Part shown: one piece after another, positions 49,260 through 49,365 of the stretch
Position numbering within the stretch: the first letter of the stretch is position 1
How the letters are laid out: each line of letters begins with the position of its first letter
Origin: Lachnospiraceae bacterium
GTDB lineage: Bacteria > Bacillota > Clostridia > Lachnospirales > Lachnospiraceae
Assembly: GCA_015057365.1 (NCBI GenBank)
Contig: SVEN01000018.1
Coordinates: forward strand, 1 to 49,365
Reading direction: 5' to 3'
Length of the DNA: 49,365 bases
The notes under the pieces: generated by a model
What the model was told of the DNA's origin: nothing
Database searches by the model: none
Seen by the model: the letters and a program-made list of their open reading frames with translations, nothing else
Program-made: the position numbers and the translations under genes

Positions 49260-49365
49260 ATGGAGTACAAATTGTTGGAAAAGCAAGATGTTGAGTTGAT
49301 GAAATATTTTGTTGATGATGATAATACCAAATATGATGAGGTTATTCTTAATACATTTTTGGAGG
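49260..49365 (+). CDS. 5' end of a GNAT-like gene, cut by the window edge
   Basis: Starts MEYKLLEKQDVELMKYFVDD and continues NTKYDEVILNTFLE to the edge. The start pattern (L-x-x-x-D-V-x-L-M-x-x-F-x-D-D) recalls AAC(3)-I-type GNAT acetyltransferases. Only 35 residues are visible, so this is a guess. GCGAGG precedes the ATG. It shares the AT-rich composition of the gene before it. Confidence 0.5.
   Translation, partial: MEYKLLEKQDVELMKYFVDDDNTKYDEVILNTFLE

Noticed and set aside
1-49365. CRISPR arrays, insertion sequences, prophage genes, rRNA
   Set aside because: No regularly spaced repeats, transposase or integrase motifs, phage structural proteins or rRNA sequences were seen on either strand.

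Overview
The window looks like a chromosomal segment of a low-to-mid GC Bacillota, most likely a clostridial member of the Lachnospiraceae. The reasons are the strong AGGAGG-type ribosome binding sites, TTGACA/TATAAT promoters with 17-18 bp spacers, a SAM-I riboswitch in front of metK, a Gram-positive type Tad pilus locus (DUF5702, Flp1-like pilin, FHA protein, no secretin), an SEC-C methionine aminopeptidase, and a yaaR-holB-ricT-yabB-rsmI block. No insertion sequence, prophage, CRISPR array or rRNA was seen.

Left arm (1-6.1 kb, minus strand): one long run of genes. Two ABC-2 permeases and an ATPase come first, then an HExxH protein, an adenylyltransferase-acetyltransferase fusion, a small P-loop kinase and a GNAT acetyltransferase. 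From 6.2 to 15.4 kb there are accessory and regulatory genes: a YegS/BmrU lipid kinase, an AAC(6')-like acetyltransferase, an XRE-TPR regulator, a P-loop kinase, an ECF sigma factor flanked by two paralogous membrane proteins, a nucleoside phosphorylase, a HIT protein, a GNAT gene behind a leader-peptide attenuator, and a yaaL-like gene.

15.6-25.4 kb (plus strand) is a compact Tad/Flp pilus operon in the order TadZ-like, CpaF ATPase, TadB, TadC with an extracytoplasmic Ig-like insertion, Flp1-like pilin, DUF5702, TadE-like with a cysteine/histidine repeat tail, prepilin peptidase, small TadE-like and DUF6382-FHA. Stops and starts overlap or nearly touch, and several starts are TTG or GTG. A flavodoxin-SCP2 fusion and a second HIT gene follow.

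26.9-37.5 kb is metabolic and envelope: the SAM riboswitch and metK, a ferredoxin-type aldo/keto reductase, a GH31 glucosidase, a membrane coiled-coil protein, a DD-carboxypeptidase, methionine aminopeptidase, and araD plus an AraR-type regulator with an 11-bp phased operator. 37.5-43.4 kb holds trmB, thioredoxin, a CotH lipoprotein, a large DUF2339 membrane protein, a candidate short RNA and tRNA-Lys(CTT). 43.6-48.9 kb holds a DUF3237-like gene, then a housekeeping operon (guanylate-kinase-like, yaaR, holB, ricT, yabB, rsmI). The last 400 bp are AT-rich, with a small unknown gene and the start of a GNAT gene, and look recently acquired.

The most notable items are the leader-peptide/terminator arrangement ahead of the GNAT gene at 14.3-15.1 kb, the hybrid sigma/membrane-protein duplication scar at 11.7-12.98 kb, the unusual TadC and TadE architectures, the adenylyltransferase-GNAT fusion, and the candidate short RNA near 43.1 kb.
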